DNA of 64,000 nucleotides from an uncultured Bacteroides sp. (GCA_949294185.1 CASFGA010000003.1:113501-177500), one strand, 5' to 3'. Positions 9,154 through 22,400 are shown, counted from the stretch's first letter. A program made the numbers and translations. Notes: a model not told the origin generated them from the sequence alone.

Positions 9154-11301
9154 ATGAGAAACTCATGCAAACATTTATTTGCCGCCGCGCTGTTGGCCTC
9201 ATCACTGGCAGCATACGGGCAAGACGGAGCGGGACATGTCAATCCGTTCCTCAGTGAATATACCACACCCTACGGAGTCCCTCCGTTTGAACAGATTACT
9301 GTAGACGACTATCGGGAAGGGCTGCTGAAAGGAATGGAAGAGCAGAAGCGTGAAATCGATGCCATCGTAAACCAACGCTCCATGCCTGATTTTGAAAACA
9401 CCATTGCAGCTCTCGACCGCAGCGGGGCCTTGCTCAAAAAGGTGCAGATCGTGTTCGGCGGACAAAACAGCTGCAACACCAACGAAGAGCTTCAGGCTCT
9501 CGACATGGAGATGACGCCGCTGCTCTCGGCGCATCGGGACGACATCTCGCTGAACAAGCGGCTTTTCGCCCGGGTAAAGGAGGTTTACGACAACCGCGAG
9601 AAGTTCAACCTGAACAAGGAACAGGCCAAGCTGCTGGAAAACACCTACAAGGACTTTGCTCGCAAGGGAGCAAACCTGAGTGAAGCCGACCAACAGAAGT
9701 TGCGCGAACTGAACAGCCGGATCTCGATGCTGCAACTTACGTTTGAACAGAACATGCTGAAAGAGACCAATGCCTTCAAGCTCGTCGTGGACGACAGGGA
9801 GGATCTGAGCGGACTGCCCGACGCACTGATCGCTTCGGCCGCTGAAACCGCCAAGAGCATGGGCGAGGAAGGCAAATGGGTATTCACGCTGCACAACCCG
9901 AGCATCATGCCGTTTCTGCAGTATGCCGACAACCGGACACTGCGCGAACGGATGTTCAAGGCATACATCAACCGTGGAAACAACGGAAACAGCGAAGACA
10001 ACAAGGAGGTGGTGCGGCAGCTCGTCAGCGCGCGTCTGGAGAAAGCGAAGCTGATGGGGTATGAAGACTATGCCTCGATGGCACTGGAAGACCGCATGGC
10101 CAAAAACGAAGAGAATGTATACAACCTGCTCGACCAACTTTGGACGCCTGCCGTCAACAAAGCAAAAGAGGAACTGGCCGACATCAAGGCGGAAATCAGG
10201 AAGGAAGGCAAAGACTTCGAGCCGGAAGGATGGGACTGGCGGTATTATTTTGAAAAGGCCAAGAAAAGCAAATACAATATCGACGAAAACGAAATCCGTC
10301 CGTATCTGGAGCTGAACCATGTGCGCGAAGGGGCCTTCTATGTAGCCAACCGTCTTTACGGCATTCACTTCCGCCAACTGGAATACATGCCGAAGCCTCA
10401 TCCCGAAGCACAGGTGTTCGAGTGCATCGACAAAGACGGGAAGACATTGGGCATCATCTACTTCGACTTCTTCCCGCGCACGAGCAAAGGCGGCGGAGCA
10501 TGGTGTGGAAGCTACCGCCCGCAGAGTTACGACGACAAGGGAAACCGCATCATCCCCGTGGTAACCATCGTGTGCAACTTTACCAAGCCGTCGGCCGGAC
10601 AGCCTGCGCTGCTCAGCCCCGACGAAGCCACCACGCTTTTCCATGAGTTCGGGCACGGACTGCACAGCCTGTTCCGCGATGTACACTACTCCGGTGTAGG
10701 CAGCGTGCCGCGCGACTTCGTGGAACTGCCTTCTCAGATTGACGAGCACTGGACATTCGAGCCGGAAGTGCTGAAGGTATATGCCAAACATTACCAGACG
10801 GGCGAAACCATCCCCACAGAACTGGTGGAGAAATACGAGGCAAGCAGCAAATACGGACAGGGCTTCGCCACCGTGGAATATCTGGCCGCCTCGCTGCTTG
10901 ACATGGACTATCACACGCTGAAGTCTGTTCCCGAAGACATGGATGTGATGAAGTTTGAAGAGCAGGTGTTGGGCAAGCGCGGCATCCCCAGCCAGATTCC
11001 GTCGCGCTACCGCAGCACCTATTTCAGCCATACCATGGGCGGCGGATATACGGCGGGATACTACAGCTATATATGGGCTGAAGTGCTCGACTGCGATGCC
11101 TTCGGTGCTTACGTAGAGAGCGGCGACCTTTTCAATCCCGAGCTGGCGGAAAAGTTCCGCAAGTATGTCCTCACTCCGGGCGGCATCGACGATGCGACCG
11201 ACATGTACATCAATTTCCGCGGCAAGGGGCCGGACATCAAATGGCTGCTGGAAAAGCGGGGACTCAACACGCAGGAGGATGTAAAGCAGAATAAGGAGTG
11301 A
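9154..11301 (+). CDS. dcp: M3-family peptidyl-dipeptidase (Dcp-like), secreted
   Basis: 715 residues. An N-terminal signal peptide (MRNSCKHLFAAALLASSLAAYGQ) indicates export to the periplasm. The thermolysin-like zinc motif HEFGHGLHSLF lies near residue 498, with the flanking M3 signatures FDFFPRTSKGGGAWC upstream and GGGYTAGYYSYIWAEVLD downstream. Length and motifs fit peptidyl-dipeptidase Dcp, which removes dipeptides from the C-terminus of oligopeptides. It stands alone on the plus strand; a possible promoter (TTGC at 9076, imperfect TAACTTAG at 9097-9104) precedes it and a hairpin at 11326-11351 follows. Confidence 0.93.
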   Translation: MRNSCKHLFAAALLASSLAAYGQDGAGHVNPFLSEYTTPYGVPPFEQITVDDYREGLLKGMEEQKREIDAIVNQRSMPDFENTIAALDRSGALLKKVQIVFGGQNSCNTNEELQALDMEMTPLLSAHRDDISLNKRLFARVKEVYDNREKFNLNKEQAKLLENTYKDFARKGANLSEADQQKLRELNSRISMLQLTFEQNMLKETNAFKLVVDDREDLSGLPDALIASAAETAKSMGEEGKWVFTLHNPSIMPFLQYADNRTLRERMFKAYINRGNNGNSEDNKEVVRQLVSARLEKAKLMGYEDYASMALEDRMAKNEENVYNLLDQLWTPAVNKAKEELADIKAEIRKEGKDFEPEGWDWRYYFEKAKKSKYNIDENEIRPYLELNHVREGAFYVANRLYGIHFRQLEYMPKPHPEAQVFECIDKDGKTLGIIYFDFFPRTSKGGGAWCGSYRPQSYDDKGNRIIPVVTIVCNFTKPSAGQPALLSPDEATTLFHEFGHGLHSLFRDVHYSGVGSVPRDFVELPSQIDEHWTFEPEVLKVYAKHYQTGETIPTELVEKYEASSKYGQGFATVEYLAASLLDMDYHTLKSVPEDMDVMKFEEQVLGKRGIPSQIPSRYRSTYFSHTMGGGYTAGYYSYIWAEVLDCDAFGAYVESGDLFNPELAEKFRKYVLTPGGIDDATDMYINFRGKGPDIKWLLEKRGLNTQEDVKQNKE

Positions 11302-11325
11302 CTTTTCATCCGGCCGGACAAGAAA

Positions 11326-11351
11326 AAGCGGAGGACTTCAATCCTCCGCTT
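11326..11351. terminator. Hairpin terminator after dcp
   Basis: Perfect 10-bp inverted repeat AAGCGGAGGA / TCCTCCGCTT with a 6-base loop, 24 bp after the dcp stop. The downstream T-tract is poor. Confidence 0.6.
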
Positions 11352-11377
11352 CCGCACAAAGTTTTCTGAAAATCTCC

Positions 11378-11494
11378 TGACACGCTGACACGATTAAAGG
11401 CAAGGAGCAGTCATTCAACCCGTTAAGGTGTGTCAGGAAGCGTGCCAGGAAACATTAAGGAGCTATTTCCTGACACATTTCCTGACACACCTTA
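11378..11494. repeat. Cluster of TGACAC/GTGTCA motifs with a 16-bp inverted repeat
   Basis: The six-base motif TGACAC occurs at 11378, 11386, 11471 and 11483, its complement GTGTCA at 11430, and a near match GTGCCA at 11442. Within the cluster 11424-11439 and 11479-11494 are perfect 16-bp inverted copies (TAAGGTGTGTCAGGAA and its complement) separated by 39 bp. No coding frame uses this sequence. Confidence 0.6.
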
Positions 11495-11530
11495 CAAATT
11501 GCCTGCCTATAAGTGACTCATCCTCCCGCA

Positions 11531-11585
11531 AAAACAAATTGTCCTGCGGAGAAAAATAATTTTTCTCCGCAGGACAATTTGTTTT
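11531..11585. repeat. Perfect palindrome with 27-bp arms
   Basis: Bases 11531-11557 and 11559-11585 are exact reverse complements around a single centre base at 11558. The arms start AAAACAAATTGTCCTGCGG and end GAGAAAAAT. It lies between the convergent dcp and GH63 transcription units, so it may be a bidirectional terminator, but the arms are far longer than needed. Confidence 0.8.
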
Positions 11586-11606
11586 CTTCCGCATCAAAAA
11601 AGTTTG

Positions 11607-11663
11607 TCAGAACAGCTTGCCCAGATTGAACTTATAGCCTACTGACAGGGAAAGCGTATGATA
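11607..11663 (-). pseudogene. Relic of an outer-membrane beta-barrel protein C-terminus
   Basis: Reading the minus strand from an in-frame TAA at 11664-11666 to the TGA at 11607 gives YHTLSLSVGYKFNLGKLF. Alternating hydrophobic residues, the GYKFNLGKLF ending and the terminal phenylalanine are typical of the last strand of a Bacteroidetes outer-membrane protein. Nothing upstream continues the frame: the GH63 gene stop is only 15 bp away. It appears to be the tail of a deleted gene, perhaps joined here by a past deletion or insertion of the GH63 gene. Confidence 0.5.
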
Positions 11664-11678
11664 TTACAGGCGAGACAC

Positions 11679-13598
11679 TTATTTGCCGTAATCTTCATAC
11701 ATCATCAGCAGATGCGAAGCGCTCCAGCTGAAGTGGGAAGCCTGCAGACGCTCGCCGTTGTGCGTTCCGTAATTCTCGTGAATCGGAGCATCGCCCGTCA
11801 GTCCCTGACAACGGTCGAACACCTGACGCGTATACTTGTCCGCCAAGTCCTTGTGTCCGTAGTTACGCAAGCCCTTTATGGCCTGATAGGTCTGGTCGAG
11901 CCAGATAGGGCCGCGCCAGTACCCGTTCGGGTCGCACTTGGGATTGTCGGCAGATGCCGTGGGGAACGGAATATAAGTAGAGAATTTGGCGGTGTCGGTC
12001 AGCAGTACCAGTGCCTTGTCCATCTGCTCTTTGGTAGCAATCTGCACCCAGAACGGCGTATAGCCCTCGCAAGCCGGTTCCTCGATAAAGCTTCCATCGT
12101 CGATGCGGCGGTCGCAGAACCATCCGATCTTTTCGTTGAAAAAATAGTCGGCCACCTTGTCGCCATAGTCAGGCCCGTTGAAAGTCGTTCCGATAAGAGC
12201 GGCGAACTTTTTCAACAGGCGGCACTCGAACGCCAGATACGCATTCAGGTCGACACTCTCCTGATTCAGGCTCCAGGCATCCTCACCGTTTTTCAGCATC
12301 TTGGCATTGTCGAAGCGGATGGCATTGTCCATGCCACTTTCCCATCCGGCAGCTTCCAGTGTGCCGTCGGTAGATCCAAACTCGCACATGCCGTTGCGGT
12401 TATGGTCGCGCTTGTTGTACCACCATTTATAATAGGCCAGCAGCTGCGGATACATCTCCTTCACGAAAGCCGTATCCTGATTCAACGTGAAGATTTCATC
12501 TACCGCCCAGCATACCAAAGGCGGCTTGCTGTCGCGCGCATTGTTTTCGGCCGGATTGGTATAGATGCAGTCGATAATCATGCCGTCGGGCAACTGATAG
12601 TCGAACATGGCGCGAATGTTGTTTTTAGCCAACTCGGGAGCGAAACGTGCCAAAGCAGCCGAAAACCGCCAACTGTCCCAAGCCCAGAAGCCCGTAAAGT
12701 AAGTAACCGAATGACTGGGGATAACCCCCTCGTGAAGCAAGCCCCCACGGTGCGTACGCCAGTTGGAAATCAGCGTGACAACCGACTTTACCGCCACGCG
12801 GTCGTATTCCGGCTTCATGTCTTTGCGGAGAATCTTCTGCAAATAGCCCTGCCAACGGTCGGCATTCGCATCCAATTCAGGCTGCGGATTCTGCAACAAA
12901 GCCATCGCCTTCTGGCTGCCCGACGCAAGTTCCTCATTGGCAAAATAGAAAGACACCGCCACATTGGTCTGCCGGCATCCGGGCTGTGTGCGTCCCACAT
13001 AGTTCTTTCCGTCGCACGACAGGGTCACATCGGGCGTAAACGTAAGCTGCACAATCTCACCGTTGGGATGATAGGCCGTTACGGTCTGGTTTTCCTGCTC
13101 CAGACGAACGTTGCTGTTCCAGTCTTTCCCGGTAAAGCTGAAGCCGTTGTCCGCACTTCCCGTCACCTGCAACAGGGCAGTCGAGCTGCTGACAAAGTTC
13201 ATGCGCTGTTCGATGGTTCCCTTTTCCGAAGAAGAAGCCATATAAACCTCGCCGGGGAAATAAGATACCGAATCTGGGGTCATCTGTCCCGTACCGTCAA
13301 GAAAGTCCACCTGCACAGCCGACTGGGCAAACCAGATGCGGTTGTCAATACTGAAAGGCCCGCAGAAACCGTTCACCCACTTGTCAGCCTGCGGAATGGT
13401 GAAACCCATCCACGACCCGGCATCGGTAAAGCAGCCTGCACGACGGACTGTGGAATCAGGAGTCAGCGAAATGTCCAGAATGCCGCCAAAGCGGTAACGG
13501 ATATCATTGCCGTGACTGTCCTGCTGTGTCTGGCCGCACGCAGCCAATCCCGCCAAAAGCCCTGAAAAAAGAAACGCTTTAATCAATGTCTTTTTCAT
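11679..13598 (-). CDS. GH63-family glycosidase, lipoprotein
   Basis: 639 residues. A lipoprotein signal peptide ends at the lipobox LAAC (cysteine near residue 21). The N-terminal half is a beta-rich domain; the C-terminal half is an (alpha/alpha)6 barrel with GH63 hallmarks: GFWAWDSWRFSAAL (general-acid aspartate), GYWRGPIWLDQTYQAI, and PIHENYG followed by HFSWSASHLLM near the C-terminus (catalytic glutamate region). GH63 enzymes cleave alpha-glucosides and related alpha-linkages; GH37 trehalases look similar, so the exact specificity is open. It lies 136 bp downstream of the GH2 gene on the same strand and is probably the last gene of that unit. Confidence 0.82.
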   Translation of the reverse strand: MKKTLIKAFLFSGLLAGLAACGQTQQDSHGNDIRYRFGGILDISLTPDSTVRRAGCFTDAGSWMGFTIPQADKWVNGFCGPFSIDNRIWFAQSAVQVDFLDGTGQMTPDSVSYFPGEVYMASSSEKGTIEQRMNFVSSSTALLQVTGSADNGFSFTGKDWNSNVRLEQENQTVTAYHPNGEIVQLTFTPDVTLSCDGKNYVGRTQPGCRQTNVAVSFYFANEELASGSQKAMALLQNPQPELDANADRWQGYLQKILRKDMKPEYDRVAVKSVVTLISNWRTHRGGLLHEGVIPSHSVTYFTGFWAWDSWRFSAALARFAPELAKNNIRAMFDYQLPDGMIIDCIYTNPAENNARDSKPPLVCWAVDEIFTLNQDTAFVKEMYPQLLAYYKWWYNKRDHNRNGMCEFGSTDGTLEAAGWESGMDNAIRFDNAKMLKNGEDAWSLNQESVDLNAYLAFECRLLKKFAALIGTTFNGPDYGDKVADYFFNEKIGWFCDRRIDDGSFIEEPACEGYTPFWVQIATKEQMDKALVLLTDTAKFSTYIPFPTASADNPKCDPNGYWRGPIWLDQTYQAIKGLRNYGHKDLADKYTRQVFDRCQGLTGDAPIHENYGTHNGERLQASHFSWSASHLLMMYEDYGK

Positions 13599-13734
13599 AA
13601 CACTATAGAATGTAGAATAAGTTTAAATGCGGAATCAGGAAAGAAGCAAAGGATACAGACCATGTCTTATCCCCTGCTTCATCCATCATAACAAGAGAGA
13701 ATATATCATTAAACTAAACAAAGCCCTCCTACGG

Positions 13735-16914
<3,180 letters not shown>

Positions 16915-17517
16915 TTAGATCGAACAAAAGAATGTTACCAGAAACGGCACGCTGAAGTCGACAACAAAGCCGTGGAATATGGAAACCACCACAAACTGCT
17001 GACCGGCATACCGCGTAATGATGGGCAAGGTCGTGTCCATCGTAGTCGCCCCTCCGGCAGATATCGGAGCCAGATTGCCGAACCAACGGACCAGCAAGGG
17101 AGCGCACAGCAAAGTGATGATTTCACGCATAATGTTTGAAAGCAGGGCGATTGTTCCCAGTTCGGGTCCCTTATACTCCGTAATGAAGATACTGGACAGC
17201 GAATAGTAGCCGAAGCCCGCTCCTACCGCCATGCAGTCTGCGGGACTGCGGTGGGGAAGCAGCAAACTGACCAAAGCCGCGGCCGAAACAGTCCCCAGAA
17301 TCGTCATTACCGGCAGAAATACCAGACGGGGATTCAGCGAACGAAAGTTCTTCAGCGTCTGCGGGTCATTCCCAATGCTCACACCTACGCTGAACATCAG
17401 TGCGCACAGCGCATAAAAGCTGATGTCCGTCTCCGCTATATCGAAAGGAATCCACTGGAAAATGCCGAAAAGACACCCCAAGGCAAAAAAGCCGACTATA
17501 ATCAGACTACCCTTCAT
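16915..17517 (-). CDS. LysO-like exporter, C-terminal part (DUF340)
   Basis: 200 residues with about six hydrophobic segments. It matches the larger part of lysine exporter LysO (YbjE): SVGVSIGNDPQTL, VGAGFGYYSLSSIFITEY and GGATTMDTTLPIITRYAG are family-like motifs. In E. coli LysO is a single chain of about 300 residues; here the N-terminal part is the separate gene at 17514-17792, overlapping by four bases (ATGA), which implies translational coupling. Both parts are intact, so this looks like a stable split gene rather than a frameshift. Substrate is inferred from the family only. Confidence 0.75.
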   Translation of the reverse strand: MKGSLIIVGFFALGCLFGIFQWIPFDIAETDISFYALCALMFSVGVSIGNDPQTLKNFRSLNPRLVFLPVMTILGTVSAAALVSLLLPHRSPADCMAVGAGFGYYSLSSIFITEYKGPELGTIALLSNIMREIITLLCAPLLVRWFGNLAPISAGGATTMDTTLPIITRYAGQQFVVVSIFHGFVVDFSVPFLVTFFCSI

Positions 17518-17792
17518 GCGCGGCCTCCCTTCCTTTTATACAGCAGATACCACAAAGCCCATGCTGCGATACAGCTGCCGAGCACAGCGGCCAACGTAAT
17601 GCCGAAAGCCTCCACGCCCAAAGTTGCCAGACCCTCAATAATCTGACGGTTGCCTCCAACTTCCACTCCCAACAGGAACAGCAGTATCCAAATAAGTGCG
17701 GTAATCACCGTATGTATCCAGGTAAACCGCTGCCTGCGCAGCAGAAAGCCCACACACATACCTCCCAACATTAATCCGATGACTGTAAACAT
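17514..17792 (-). CDS. LysO-like exporter, N-terminal part
   Basis: 92 residues with three predicted membrane segments (MFTVIGLMLGGMCVGFLL; ITALIWILLFLLGVEVGG; FGITLAAVLGSCIAAWALW). It corresponds to the first third of LysO and is expected to assemble with the product of the overlapping downstream gene. A TATTTTTG -7 box lies 24 bp upstream, making this the probable first gene of a four-gene unit with the GH2 and GH63 genes. Confidence 0.7.
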   Translation of the reverse strand: MFTVIGLMLGGMCVGFLLRRQRFTWIHTVITALIWILLFLLGVEVGGNRQIIEGLATLGVEAFGITLAAVLGSCIAAWALWYLLYKRKGGRA

Positions 17793-17815
17793 TTCTTTTT
17801 GTCGTTTTTTATAGG

Positions 17816-17823
17816 CAAAAATA
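17816..17823 (-). promoter_or_regulatory. Candidate -7 box for the lysO-GH2-GH63 unit
   Basis: Minus-strand TATTTTTG fits TAnnTTTG exactly, about 24 bp before the 17792 start; the -33 region is poor. Confidence 0.45.
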
Positions 17824-17857
17824 GATAGATTTTACGGAATAAGAATACAGTGTAAGG

Positions 17858-17901
17858 AATTTAGGATAGGAATCAATCTGATTTGACCCCTATCCTAAAT
17901 T
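17858..17901. terminator. 13-bp inverted repeat downstream of susD
   Basis: AATTTAGGATAGG (17858-17870) and its exact complement (17889-17901) form a hairpin 13 bp past the susD stop. The U-tract on the minus strand is weak, so it may only reduce read-through into the lysO unit or protect the susCD mRNA end. Confidence 0.5.
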
Positions 17902-17914
17902 TATTTTTGCAATA

Positions 17915-19426
17915 TTACAAATCCTGGTTTGCGTTCAATTCAGTCTGGGGAACCGGATAGAAAGCATTGTTGCTCTCATTGAAACCGGAACGGCCGGCAG
18001 CCTGAAGAGCTTCTGTCAGCTTGCCCCAGCGGCGCAAGTCATACCATCTGTAGTTTTCCAACGGGAATTCAATCATTCGTTCGTGCTCAATCTGAGCCTG
18101 TACAGCCTCTTGTGAAGTTCCTGTCATGGCAGGCATGCCACCATGCACGCGTCTTACATCATTGATCAAAGGTATGGCCTGATCGGGATGTCCTTGCTTG
18201 TTCAATATTTCAGCCTTCATCAGCAGCACATTGGCATAGCGCATCAAAGGAACATTGATGGCAGAATAGTTTGCTTCCATTTCTGCCGGAGTAGAAGGCA
18301 GGAATTTCTTGAAAGCCTTACGGGTGGGGTCAGAGAATTTGTCGTCAAAATCTCCGCCTAACACCTTTCCTGTACCGTCATTGAAATAAGGACATTGGAA
18401 ATAGATGGTTTCATACAGACGGTTGTCGTAAAGTCCGTCAGACTTTGTTCCCTCTTTCATATACTCGTCCATAAGTGTCTGGCTCGGCAGAATTTCATCC
18501 CAGCCGCCCAGCTCTGAGCAAGCCATCCATTGGTGGAACTGGGTTCTGTATACGGCACCATTGGCAGAGCTCATGGAGAACTGCAATTCAAAGATGGACT
18601 CATCAGAATTCTTGTTCGTCCCGTCGAACATGCTGCTGAAGTCTGAAACCAGTTCATATCCCTGCACCTGATTCAAGGCATTCAGTGCAGCCGTCAGATA
18701 TTCACCTTCCTTTTCCGGTGTTTCATAGGCCATCGTCAGGTAAGCGAAGCCCAAATAAGCATAAGCCGCCCCTTTAGTGGCACGACCCACATTGTCTCCG
18801 CTATATTTTTCCGGAAGCGCAGTCGCAGCCTGCAAGTCATCTATAATAAATGTCCAAGCATCTTCACGTGACGACAACTCCTTGTCCAGTTCGTTGGCAT
18901 CGGTCAAATACTTGTCGCGGACGATGATTTCACGCCAGTTCAGCAGCAGCTGCATGTGATAGTACCCTCTCATAAAGCGGGCTTCATTAATATAGTTGTT
19001 TTTGAGAGTCTGGTCTATCTTGCTTTCATCCATACCTTCGGTCTTCTCTATCACCTGGTTGGCAAAGCTGATTCCTCTGTAATAAGACTCCCACATGGAA
19101 GAGAATTGAGAGTTACCGTTCGTATAGGTAAAGTTATACAGCTCCACCCAGTTCGGATAGTTCATCGCATCAGTACCCATTGCCACAACATCCTCACGAT
19201 AAGCTTCAACCGGCCATTTCACTTCAGGGAAAGACCATTGGTCACCGCTGTATGTCATCAGATACATTTGGGAATATGTAGCAGCCAAGGCAGACTCAAC
19301 ATCCGACTCATCTCTCCAAAAGTTTTCCGAGTTCAACTGGTCGGGAGATTCGACAGTCAAAAAATCATCGCAGGAACTAAACAGAAATGCTCCCATCAGA
19401 CCTGCCAAATAAATATATTTCTTCAT
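17915..19426 (-). CDS. SusD/RagB-family glycan-binding lipoprotein
   Basis: 503 residues. Lipoprotein signal peptide with lipobox SSC (cysteine 19, followed by DDF, an acidic +2 position typical of surface export in Bacteroidetes). The alpha-helical TPR core and the C-terminal signature RWYDLRRWGKLTEAL identify the SusD/RagB family. It would cap the SusC barrel on the cell surface and bind the target glycan. It lies 21 bp downstream of susC. Confidence 0.94.
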   Translation of the reverse strand: MKKYIYLAGLMGAFLFSSCDDFLTVESPDQLNSENFWRDESDVESALAATYSQMYLMTYSGDQWSFPEVKWPVEAYREDVVAMGTDAMNYPNWVELYNFTYTNGNSQFSSMWESYYRGISFANQVIEKTEGMDESKIDQTLKNNYINEARFMRGYYHMQLLLNWREIIVRDKYLTDANELDKELSSREDAWTFIIDDLQAATALPEKYSGDNVGRATKGAAYAYLGFAYLTMAYETPEKEGEYLTAALNALNQVQGYELVSDFSSMFDGTNKNSDESIFELQFSMSSANGAVYRTQFHQWMACSELGGWDEILPSQTLMDEYMKEGTKSDGLYDNRLYETIYFQCPYFNDGTGKVLGGDFDDKFSDPTRKAFKKFLPSTPAEMEANYSAINVPLMRYANVLLMKAEILNKQGHPDQAIPLINDVRRVHGGMPAMTGTSQEAVQAQIEHERMIEFPLENYRWYDLRRWGKLTEALQAAGRSGFNESNNAFYPVPQTELNANQDL

Positions 19427-19447
19427 ATTTCGTTCTTCTTTGTATGA

Positions 19448-22400
19448 TTAAAAAGTTAATTGAGCACCCACGGTAAATGAACGGGTAAACGGATAAATCA
19501 TGTTGTCAATACCTGTGTTCAGCACATTGTCTCTTGAAAATTCAGGATCTATTCCGTCATAACCTGTAATGGTAAACAGATTTTCACCGCTTACAAAGAA
19601 ACGCAGCTTCTCTACATAAATCTTCTTGGTAAGATTTGCAGGCAAGGTATATCCCAACTGAAGCTGACGGAGACGCACAAAATTACCTTTTTCCAGATAG
19701 CGGTCAGACTCCTTCATGTTTCCGTTCGGGTCTTGATATACCGCACGCGGAACATCAGTATTTGTATTGGTCGGAGTCCAAGCATCCAAAGTGGACTTCA
19801 GCATGTTGGTACTTGAATTCATTCCTTCATAATAGTATTTATTACCATTATACAGCTCATAGTTCCAAGCACTGCTCAACAGCAAAGAGAAGTCAAATCC
19901 CTTATAGTCAGCAGAGAAGCTCAGGTTGGCTTCCAGTGCCGGAATACCGGAACCGCAATATTCCTTATCGTTTTCATCGATAACACCGTCATTGTTGACA
20001 TCCTTGAATCGGATGTCACCGGCTTTTGCGTTCGGCTGCAATCTTTCTCCATCTTTATTTACATAAGCCTCAGCTTCAGCATCACTCTGGAAGATTCCGT
20101 CTGTGCGGTACAGATAGAACGAACCGATTGGCTGTCCGACAGTAGTCCGCGTCGGGAAGTGTTCTGATCCATATTTCAAACCCTCACCAAAGATAGCCTG
20201 GCCTTCATTAGCCAACTCCAAAACCTTGTTCTTGGTCGTAGTCAAGTTGAAGCCTACCGAATAACCGAAATCCTTTACACGGTCAGCCCAGTTCAATTCC
20301 AACTCGATACCACAGTTTCTCATCTTACCAACGTTCAAAGTAGGATCATCCAAACCAGCCGACGGAGCCAATACTCTTGTAATCAACAAGTCTCTTGTCT
20401 CGCTATAATAGTAGTTCAAGCTACCGTTCAAACGGCTGCCAAACAATCCGAAATCAATACCAATATTTTTTGTGTCAGTAGTTTCCCATTTCAGTGAACG
20501 GTTCTCCAGTGCGCGAGCAATACTTCCTGCCCATGCATTGCTACCGTTTCCTTGTACATACCCCTGATACATTTCATTGTATGTGCTGACCAAAGCCAAA
20601 AAATCATATTCACCCAAAGCATTTTCATTACCCAACTGTCCCCAACTTGCACGTAGTTTCAAGTTGTCAATAAAGGTATCTTTCGGGAAGAACTCTTCCT
20701 GACTGATTCTCCATCCTACAGCAACCGACGGGAAAAAGCCCCAACGATTGTCTGCGCCAAATTTAGAAGAACCGTCCCAACGGACTGTAGCCTGAATCAG
20801 ATAGCGGTCATTGTAGTTATAGTTCACACGACCGAAGAAAGAAGCACGGTTATAGTCCCATTTTGAACCGTCACCATCGAATGTACCACCGGCTCCCGCA
20901 CCAATTGTAGAGAATGAAGGATCCAAGAATCCTGCGGCCTGCTCACTGGTAACCAATGACCCGTTTTCCACTTGATAAACGGTTGTCTTTCCTTCTACAC
21001 CCACAGAATTCCAGTTATACTTTCTGGCAGTAATAGAAGAACCTGCCATTACGTTCAGACTGTGCTTGTCAAACTCCTTGTTGAAGTTCAATACATTGTC
21101 AAATACCTGTTCTTCCCAATAAGAAGTAGTTTCGCTGTTGTACGGATAATCCCGTTTTGCTTTCGGATCGGCCGTATATGCCGGAGCGTGATACGTATAC
21201 TTTTCATGGATACCACGATATGAATAGCTTGTCTTGAAGCTCAGATAGTCGGTAAAGTTCATCGTAATGGCGATGTTGCCACTTGTTGAATAGTCCTTGG
21301 TCTCAGCTTTTTCATAATAATGATCCGCCATAACGTTACGGTTGCTTGGCAGTCCGTCGAAGTCAGACAATCCGAAGCCAGACTCTCTCGTGTCATCATA
21401 GATGGGCACCAAAGGAGAAATTCCGTACAGGTCTCTCAAAGGATACTGAGGCTGCTTGCTGTTCGTGTATTTGAAATTCAGGTTCGCATCAAAATCAAAG
21501 ATATACTTGCTCATGTGGAGCTTCATACGGGCATTATCCTGCGTATAGTTGTTGCCGAGGAAAATACCCTTTTCGTCTGCGTGATTGTATGAAATAGAAT
21601 AAAGAGCCTTTTCAGAACCTCCGCGCACGCTGACCATATAGTTTTGAGAAAGGCCGTTACGCATCATGGCATCCTGCCAGTCGGTATCTACACCTGTATC
21701 TTTGGTAACGAAAGCCGGAATTGTAACAGGATCATTAGGATATTGAGCATTGTAGTTCTCGAACATAGCCTTGTGTACCTGCTTGTACTCAGCAGCATTA
21801 AGCAATTCCAATTTCTTGGCTACATTGGTAAAGCTGACATAAGTATTGAAGTCAACCTTCATTTCACCTTTCTTACCGTTCTTCGTTGTAATGATAACCA
21901 CACCGTTGGCTGCCACAGAACCGTAGATGGCTGCCGCAGCACCGTCTTTCAGAATTTCCATAGACTCGATATCCACCGGATTGACATTGTTGATGTCGCC
22001 GGGGAAACCGTCGATGATGTAGAGCGGCTCATTGTCGCCGAACGACTTTACACCACGAATCTTTACTGAAACGCCTGCGCCGGCATTACCTCCGGCCTTC
22101 ATGATGTTGACACCGGCGATTTTTCCCTGCAATGCCTCGGCCGGATTGGTAGTGGTACGCTTAACCAGTTCCTCGGTATCAACGGAAGAAATCGCGCCCG
22201 TCATGTCGCTTTTCTTCATCACACCGTAACCCACCACGATTACTTCGTCCAGCATCTCGGTATCTTCCTTCAAGGTTACCTTAAATGTAATCTGATTATT
22301 GACCGGGATTTCCTGAGTCTGAAAACCGACATAAGAAATTTGCAACGTACCTTTAGGTGATACCGCCAATTCAAAATTACCGTCGATGTCGGTAATGACA

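Noticed and set aside
9202..11031. 609-codon open frame antisense to dcp, and a similar 635-codon frame antisense to the GH63 gene (11658-13565)
   Set aside because: Both lie wholly opposite well-supported genes, have odd composition rich in arginine, histidine and valine and no domain signatures; they are by-products of codon bias.
11378..11494. CRISPR array
   Set aside because: The repeated motif is only six bases, appears in both orientations and is unevenly spaced.
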